The notes beneath the pieces were generated by a model. That model saw nothing but the letters and a program-made list of their open reading frames with translations. It was not told the DNA's origin and ran no database searches. From contig NC_088300.1 in NCBI RefSeq assembly GCF_032854445.1, positions 498,001 to 558,000 of the forward strand: a DNA stretch of 60,000 bases, read 5' to 3'. Shown here in pieces: positions 58,211-60,000 of the stretch; position 1 is the stretch's first letter; each line of letters opens with the position of its first letter. The position numbers and the translations under genes were made by a program. This DNA is from Liolophura sinensis. Its lineage: Eukaryota > Mollusca > Polyplacophora > Chitonida > Chitonidae.

Positions 58211-58269
58211 CTGATAACACAATGGTATATATGTTTTACTTCATATGTAACACTGTTTCAATTCAGAGA

Positions 58270-59560
58270 AAGCCAGATATACCCCAGAGCAAGAACGATA
58301 CACCCGAGAGAAAGTCAGGTACACTCCAGAGAAAGCCAGGTACACCTGTGAGAAAACCAGGTACACCCCGGAAAAAGAAAGGTACATCCAAGAGAAAGTA
58401 TGGTATACTCCAGAGGAGCCAGGTACACCCAGGAGAAAGCCAGGTACACTAAGACACAGCCAGGTACACCCCCAGAGAAAGTAGGTACACCCCAGACAAA
58501 GTAGGCACACCCCAGAGAAAGCCATGTACACCCCCAGAGAGAGTCAGATACAAACCAGAGAAAGAACAGAACACCCGAGAGAAAGTCAAGTACACTCCAG
58601 ACAAAGCCAGGTATATCCCAGAGAAAACCAGGTACACCCCAGGGACAGCCATGTGCACCCCAGAGAAAGCCAGGTATATGCTCAGAGAAAGCCAGGTACA
58701 CCCAGGGACAGCCATGTGCATCCCAGAGAAAGCCAGGCACACCCCAGAGAAAGACAAGCACACCCCAGAGAAAGTCAGGTACACCCCAGAGAAAGACAGG
58801 TATACACTCAGGAGAAAGACAGATACATCCCCACAGAAAGCCATGTACACCCCAAAGAAAGTCAGATTCACCCCACACAAAACCTGGTACACCCCAGAGA
58901 GAGTCAAATACATCCACAGAAAGACTGATACACCCTCAGAGAAAGTCAGATTCACCCCACACAAAACCTGGTACACCCCAGAGAGAGTCAAATACATCCA
59001 CAGAAAGACTGATACACCCTCAGAGAAAGTCAGATTCACCCCACACAAAACCTGGTACACCCCAGAGAGAGTCAGATACATCCACAGAAAGACAGATACA
59101 CCCCCAGAGAAAGCCATGTACACCCCAAAGAAAGTCAGATTCACCCCACAAAAAACCTGGTACAACCCAGAGAGAGTCAAATACATCCACAGAAAGACTG
59201 ATACCCCCCCCCCCACCCCGCCCAAGAGAAAGCCAGGTACACCCTAGAGAGAGCCAGGTACAGCCCAGAGAAGGCCAGGTATATCCCCAGAGAAAGTCTG
59301 GCATACCCCAGAGAAAGCCTGGTACACCCCAGAGAAAGAACGGTACACCCCAGAGAAAGCCAGGTACACCCCACAGAAAGCCTGGTACACCCCTAGAGCA
59401 AGTCAGGTACACCCAAGAGAAAACCAGGCACATCCCAGGGACAGCGATGTGAACCCCAGAGAAAGCCAGGCACACCCCAGAGAAAGCCTGGTACACCCCA
59501 GAGAAAGCCTGGTACATTCAAGAGAAAGCCAGGTACACCCCAGAGAAAGCCTAATGCTAA
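58270..59560. repeat. About 21-bp minisatellite array (about 60 copies)
   Basis: The unit is 'acaccccagagaaagccagg' + 't' with variants. Larger blocks repeat (58860-58950, 58950-59035, 59035-59190 share a ~90-bp order). Several frames are open because 21 is divisible by three; these are artefacts. It lies in the PC intron upstream of the exon at 58210. Confidence 0.94.
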
Positions 59561-60000
59561 AAGTTTTGCTTTTTTGGAGTGACACATATTGCTTGATTTA
59601 TAGGGCCACTTTGTAAGAGGGTTTTTGTAATTAATTTCTTATCAGATATTGGCATCAGAAGTATCATTTTAAAGCCTTTATGTGCATCTGAAAGTGCATT
59701 TTAACATTGCAAACTGTAGATGAAGCAAAAGGATTTTTGAATAAGCCATTAACACAGATCGATTGACCAATCAATCCCTCAGTCTGGAGCTTATTAGAAT
59801 GGGATCTTCCCAACCTCTTTTCGTCGCATTGTCAGTCAGCCTATAAGGTTGTGTGTAAGGGGTGTTGTCTGTGTTCCAGTTAAGTCATAGAATTATTTCC
59901 GATACTGAGACTGATGACAGGCGTTTTAAGAGTATTTCGATGCTGAGACTGATGACAGGCGTTTCAAGAGTACTCTGATGCTGAGGCTGATGCCAGTCGT
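59561..60000. other. PC intron sequence up to the window edge
   Basis: No exon is recognised. A 38-bp repeat ('gatgctgagactgatgacag' + 'gcgttttaagagtatttc', about 3 copies) begins at about 59898 and runs off the window. Confidence 0.65.

Noticed and set aside
58270-59560. Long frames on both strands (up to 258 codons) in the 21-bp array, some looking hydrophobic like membrane proteins
   Set aside because: The period is divisible by three. Both strands are open and the hydrophobic look comes from the repeated 'cccagagaaagcc' read backwards.

Overview
The window is animal nuclear DNA. Genes are split by GT-AG introns, there are tRNA-derived SINEs, LINE, LTR and DNA-transposon relics, and minisatellites are extremely abundant. 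The style of the SINEs and LINEs suggests a mollusc or another lophotrochozoan, but the species cannot be fixed from sequence alone. Two cellular genes are recognisable, both on the minus strand. The first is a tRNA 2'-phosphotransferase gene (TRPT1/Tpt1/KptA family; nine coding exons, 22607 down to 5965, 694 codons). Its catalytic core sits between a long N-terminal RGY/DNSGG repeat region and a long Lys/Glu-rich tail. The second is the 3' part of a pyruvate carboxylase gene (PC; 17 exons from 58210 down to 41074, about 1018 residues). It runs from inside the biotin carboxylase domain to the biotinyl domain and stop codon; its 5' exons lie beyond 60000.

Layout. 1-5800: an 89-bp array, then a 30-bp array split by about 1.2 kb of retroelement debris (a fragment matching the leader of the 28-kb LTR element, and a decayed reverse transcriptase). 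5965-22607: TRPT1, whose introns hold arrays of 26, 47, 39, 46, 51 and about 61 bp. 22608-27700: upstream DNA with a LINE relic, SINE tails and two clusters of CRE-like sites. 27780-31917: a defective Ty3/gypsy-type LTR element. 32348-37490: a decayed pogo/Tigger-like DNA transposon with 25-bp terminal inverted repeats, itself filled with 70-bp and 35-bp arrays. 37700-41073: small arrays, a SINE and the presumed PC 3' UTR. 41074-58210: PC. 58270-60000: PC intron sequence containing a 21-bp array.

The most striking signal is in three intronic arrays whose units are copies of the END of the neighbouring upstream exon joined to its 5' splice site. They are the 55-bp units after the PC exon at 58065-58210 (19 copies), the 136-bp units after the PC exon at 46058-46307 (7 intact plus 1 degenerate), and the 46-bp units after the TRPT1 exon at 15935-16104 (about 21). 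In each case a real donor is followed by a ladder of decoy donors carrying exon-like flanks. I know of no described system of this kind. It could be a mutational by-product (microhomology duplication followed by minisatellite expansion) or could affect splicing.

The two genes have unrelated jobs (tRNA repair or splicing, and anaplerosis in mitochondria), and nothing here suggests they act together. Most other long open frames are artefacts of tandem repeats or shadows of the features listed.
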